Under the pieces are notes generated by a model that worked only from the letters and a program-made list of their open reading frames with translations, did no database searches and had not been told where the DNA came from. The translations under genes and the position numbers were made by a program. Positions 63,461 to 64,000 of a DNA stretch of 64,000 bases are shown here, one piece after another (the first letter of the stretch is position 1; the number at the start of each line of letters is the position of its first letter). The DNA lies in the NCBI GenBank assembly GCA_963772635.1, contig CAVYYK010000059.1, forward strand, positions 1 to 64,000. The letters run 5' to 3'. This DNA comes from JAUXFS01 sp963772635. Lineage in GTDB: Bacteria; Pseudomonadota; Alphaproteobacteria; Rhodospirillales; Defluviicoccaceae.

Positions 63461-63910
63461 CTAATGAAACTTCACGGTCAACGGAGTATAGTTACTTCCT
63501 GTGTTCGCGTAAACCCAATTGTTATCGCTAGACCAGTAGGACAACTGCTGATTAGTATAGAGGGAGGTCAAGACGTTTCCGTTTAAATTCCAACCTCGAG
63601 CGCCAATCCAGTTGTAGAACCCGACATAGTGGGACCCGTCGCTGACCGACAGGTACCGAGACTTGTCGACAGCGTTTCTGTAGTAGAGAGCGCCTCCATA
63701 TACGTAAGGCTCGATCGCTACAGCGGCGTCCTTCGAGACGACCAAGCACCATTGCCCGTCGTTTTCGCCCAGCCACCCGATCGACGCTCCCTTTGCGAAC
63801 AATTCCACCTTCTGGGATGCTCCCGCTGCTAAAGCTTCAGTTTGTGCCGGAGCTTGCTCGATGTGCTTGGCAAATGTCCCGGCTGGCTTGTCTGGCTGTT
63901 AATTCGACAT
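63461..63910 (-). pseudogene. Small aromatic-rich protein with premature stop codon
   Basis: An ATG at 63910 with GGAGAG upstream reads three codons and meets TAA at 63899-63901. The same frame then runs open for 146 codons to the stop at 63461, beginning QPDKPAGTFAKHIEQAPAQT. The downstream part is rich in Trp, Tyr and Asn (GWLGENDGQWCLVVSKDA, SHYVGFYNWIGARGWNLNGN) in the manner of small beta-rich or carbohydrate-binding proteins, but I recognise no family. If the TAA is real, a GTG at 63808 could start a 115-residue form. Low GC and the nearby transposase scrap suggest acquired DNA. Confidence 0.55.
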
Positions 63911-64000
63911 CTAACTCTCCATTCGCGTCGCTAGTTCTTTACTTGGGAGAAAGGGGACGCAAACCTTAAGCCCAAAAACATAGAACCTCTTGACACAAGT

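Noticed and set aside
1..64000. CRISPR arrays, tRNA or rRNA genes, integrase genes or phage modules
   Set aside because: None was recognised by eye: no regularly spaced repeats, no tRNA-like cloverleaf and no integrase or capsid protein signature.

Overview
The window looks like a piece of a high-GC alphaproteobacterial chromosome. The grounds are a GcrA-type cell-cycle regulator homologue, TAXI-type TRAP transporters, a 4+12-helix TRAP permease fusion, a HutF-route histidine operon, and a trimethylamine-methyltransferase-like gene next to a dimethylglycine-dehydrogenase-like gene. No tRNA, rRNA, CRISPR array, plasmid origin or phage structural gene was recognised. Nothing fixes the genus.

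Layout. (1) 0.2-9.8 kb: one strand carries an old-yellow-enzyme oxidoreductase with a C-terminal cysteine cluster, three membrane-anchored RoxA-like di-haem cytochromes, a small membrane protein and a GMC oxidoreductase, apparently an oxidative catabolic module. A decayed IS4-type transposase follows. (2) 10.5-14.3 kb: enoyl-CoA hydratase, NDP-forming acyl-CoA synthetase, enoyl-CoA hydratase. (3) 14.3-29.2 kb: a PuuR-like XRE/cupin regulator divergent from a GABA-type aminotransferase, two TAXI binding proteins, a fused TRAP permease, a universal stress protein, a nitrilase-type amidase, a long Orn/Lys/Arg-family decarboxylase, an ATP-grasp ligase and a C45 Ntn-hydrolase, facing a third TAXI protein. 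I read this as an amine/amide uptake and conversion locus and consider it the best candidate for an undescribed system. (4) 29.3-33.7 kb: MscS channel, RidA, ChaC-like cyclotransferase, MFS transporter, small secreted protein. (5) 33.7-36.6 kb: gene-poor DNA with palindromes, a 53-codon ORF, a short GcrA homologue and a diverged direct duplication of the hutU 3' end. (6) 36.6-43.3 kb: hutI-hutH-hutG-hutU with 4-nt overlaps, and hutF divergent. (7) 43.3-47.1 kb: EmrAB-type efflux pair and arfB. (8) 47.2-52.6 kb: DctPQM TRAP operon, GntR/UTRA regulator, divergent amidohydrolase, aldo/keto reductase. (9) 52.8-53.5 kb: HEPN-MNT toxin-antitoxin pair. (10) 53.6-60.9 kb: MttB-like methyltransferase, FAD oxidoreductase-GcvT fusion, small Cys-rich secreted protein, PiT phosphate transporter, RidA, YjbR protein. 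(11) 60.9-64 kb: a more AT-rich end with a phospholipase C-like gene, an IS4 transposase scrap and a small aromatic-rich protein broken by an early stop.

Two window-wide patterns stand out. First, many otherwise intact genes are split by single-base indels, mostly one extra base; this looks more like consensus error than pseudogenisation, so those genes are annotated at full length with the shift position given. Second, short fragments 84-89% identical to the 3' portions of hutU, arfB and the FAD/GcvT gene lie downstream of the complete genes, each separated from its parent by other genes.
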